A stretch of 32,844 nt of DNA from an uncultured Collinsella sp. Lineage in GTDB: Bacteria > Actinomycetota > Coriobacteriia > Coriobacteriales > Coriobacteriaceae. Shown in pieces: positions 31,553 to 32,844 of the stretch. Location of the stretch: assembly GCA_902494565.1 (NCBI GenBank), contig CABUTN010000020.1, forward strand, positions 1 through 32,844, written 5' to 3'. A program made the position numbers and the translations under genes. Under the pieces are notes generated by a model. That model made no database searches. It had not been told where the DNA came from and saw only the letters and a program-made list of their open reading frames with translations. How positions within the stretch are numbered: the first letter of the stretch is position 1; every line of letters starts with the position of its first letter.

Positions 31553-32800
31553 GGACAAAATGTGTGTCCCGATAGAACACCCGTTTCCATCCATTAATCC
31601 AGCCAGAACGGGTACGGGTCCCTGTGGTGGAGGTCCTCCCACACGGCCCTGTCGCCCCACTCCGGCCCTCCGTCCTCACGCGACGGCGAGGCGGAGTAGA
31701 CGCTGAACAGGAAGTCGATGTCCGCGTCGGTCGGCATCGTGGCGAGCTTCTCGCGCGCCGTCCTCGCGTCCCCCGAGTGCGCGTGGCACCACCAGAACAC
31801 CGCCTTCACGCGCTTGACCGACGTCAGCCCCCGGTGGTTGCGCAGGACGGCCCTCAGCTGCGAGTTCACCCCTCCCTCGATCATGTTGTTGGTCGACGGC
31901 AGCGGGCCGGCCTTGACCAGGGCGGGGTCGAGGTAGGTGAACAGCGTCCCCGCCGACACCAGCGACGACAGCGACGAGCGCGCCCGCCTCAGCCTCTCGT
32001 GGGTGTAGACCCTCCTGCCGTCCACCACGGTCCTGTCCTCCAGGAAGTCGGCCCAGAACCCGCACCAGTCAAGGTAGCGCTCGACCCAGAGCTCGGCCTG
32101 GTGCAGCGTCTCGATGCCCATGAGGTCGCGCGCGATGAGGTAGAGCTCCCGGCCCGCCTGGAGCTTCGGCCGCGTCGTCGTGTAGCGCTTGACCTGCGAG
32201 AAGGCGTGGAAGGTGCACCTCTGGACCCTGGTGCGCGGCCAGGTCTCGCGCACGGCCTTGGCGAACCCGCTCCCGCCGTCGGTGACGACCACCTCGGGCG
32301 CCGGGATCGGCGCCATGAGGGCCGACCACGCCCTCGAGTTCTCCGACCTCGCCATGTACCAGGAGACCACCCGCTCGCCGCTGCAGCATATGAGCACCAC
32401 GAGGTCGCGCGCGACCCAGATCCCGTCGACGTAGAGCACGCGGTGCAGCTCGCCGTCGGGGACGGGCATCGGCCAGACCTCCCAGAACTCGGCCGTCCTG
32501 CGCCTGAAGGAACGCCCGCCGCCCGGCATCGCCGCCTGGGAGTCCTTGGAGAGGAGCCACCCGAGGAACTCGTCCAGCCTTGTCGCCGTGTCGTCGTACC
32601 TCACCGTCGTCGACGCGCCGCAGGCCGTGCACCTCCACCGCTGGGATCCCGAGGAAGTCCTGCCGTTGCGCTTGGTCCGACCGCCGCAGTAGGGGCAATA
32701 AACGGCCTTCATGGGCACCTCTTCCGAAAGGGTATTTAACGGTTCCGGAAAAGGTTATCTACCAGCGGGAACGATGGGCAACCGGACACACATTCTGTCC
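31553..32800 (-). mobile_element. IS1249-like (IS256 superfamily) insertion sequence
   Basis: Inverted ends GGACAAAATGTGTGTCC (31553-31569) and, on the other strand, GGACAGAATGTGTGTCC (32784-32800) differ at one position. They enclose a single transposase gene. No identical flanking duplication is visible: the left flank is GGCTTATA and the right GAGCGGTT. This suggests an old insertion, later change, or ends set a few bases off. About 40 bp of unassigned sequence remain after 32804. Confidence 0.85.
31594..32712 (-). CDS. IS1249-type transposase
   Basis: The protein has 372 residues. ATG 32712 is preferred to the GTG two codons upstream because AAGAGG lies about 5 bases before it. The N-terminus is a zinc ribbon: CPYCGGRTKRNG...RWRCTACG (two CxxC). 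The DDE domain shows 'VLYVDGIWVARD' (first Asp), 'PEVVVTDGGSGFAKAVRETWP' (second Asp), 'VQRCTFHAFSQVKRY' and near the end 'STNNMIEGGVNSQLRAVLRNHRG', containing the final Glu. This order is that of the mutator-like IS256/IS1249 transposases. The gene has no frameshift and could be active. Confidence 0.9.
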   Translation of the reverse strand: MKAVYCPYCGGRTKRNGRTSSGSQRWRCTACGASTTVRYDDTATRLDEFLGWLLSKDSQAAMPGGGRSFRRRTAEFWEVWPMPVPDGELHRVLYVDGIWVARDLVVLICCSGERVVSWYMARSENSRAWSALMAPIPAPEVVVTDGGSGFAKAVRETWPRTRVQRCTFHAFSQVKRYTTTRPKLQAGRELYLIARDLMGIETLHQAELWVERYLDWCGFWADFLEDRTVVDGRRVYTHERLRRARSSLSSLVSAGTLFTYLDPALVKAGPLPSTNNMIEGGVNSQLRAVLRNHRGLTSVKRVKAVFWWCHAHSGDARTAREKLATMPTDADIDFLFSVYSASPSREDGGPEWGDRAVWEDLHHRDPYPFWLD

Positions 32801-32844
32801 GAGCGGTTAAAAGCGGCCACGGAATTTAAACGGCTGAAAAAGGG

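Overview
The window reads like the chromosome of a gut Coriobacteriia, most likely Collinsella or a close relative. This is inferred from the moderately high GC content, the selenium-dependent-type purine dehydrogenase cluster (YgfK, SsnA, XdhD-like protein), the IS1249-like and IS3 elements, and the style of the genes. No rRNA or other marker gene is present to confirm it, and I see no tRNA, rRNA or CRISPR.

Positions 1-13000 are an accessory, defence-like region written almost entirely on the minus strand. The right end of an IS3-family element (1-93) cuts off a type III-like DNA methyltransferase (mod). The mod gene is the third gene of an overlapping operon: PLD/SNF2 helicase, DUF4391 protein, Mod. 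Next come a protein with an R-x4-H (HEPN-like) motif and paired CBS domains, and an unrecognised 772-residue protein with a long Gly/Ala-rich hydrophobic stretch that follows a frameshifted remnant of a type I restriction subunit (HsdR). After these are a DnaQ-like exonuclease, a short ORF ending on a terminator, an AAA/DUF4143 ATPase preceded by five 23-bp iterons, and a 5'-truncated DUF234-type ATPase.

Positions 12955-14769 hold the most unusual structure. Two arrays of 62-bp tandem repeats, each unit built around a 46-bp hyphenated palindrome, lie on either side of one gene. That gene resembles AbiEi-like/DUF559-like nuclease-fold proteins. I know of no described element with this layout.

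Positions 14880-25263 are a purine-catabolism locus. A minus-strand operon encodes a xanthine/uracil permease, SsnA aminohydrolase, YgfK flavo-iron-sulfur oxidoreductase, a four-cluster ferredoxin and an XdhD-like molybdenum hydroxylase. It is divergent from a YheO-type PAS/HTH regulator. The likely scheme is purine import, deamination or hydroxylation, and electron transfer through the ferredoxin and YgfK to a nicotinamide or another acceptor; this is inferred from the families. RidA follows the regulator in convergent orientation.

Positions 26054-31170 are more ordinary: a U32 peptidase-family protein and an RluA-type pseudouridine synthase on the plus strand, then a Gfo/Idh/MocA oxidoreductase with a DeoR regulator on the minus strand. 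The window ends with an intact IS1249-like (IS256 superfamily) element bounded by matching inverted ends at 31553 and 32800.
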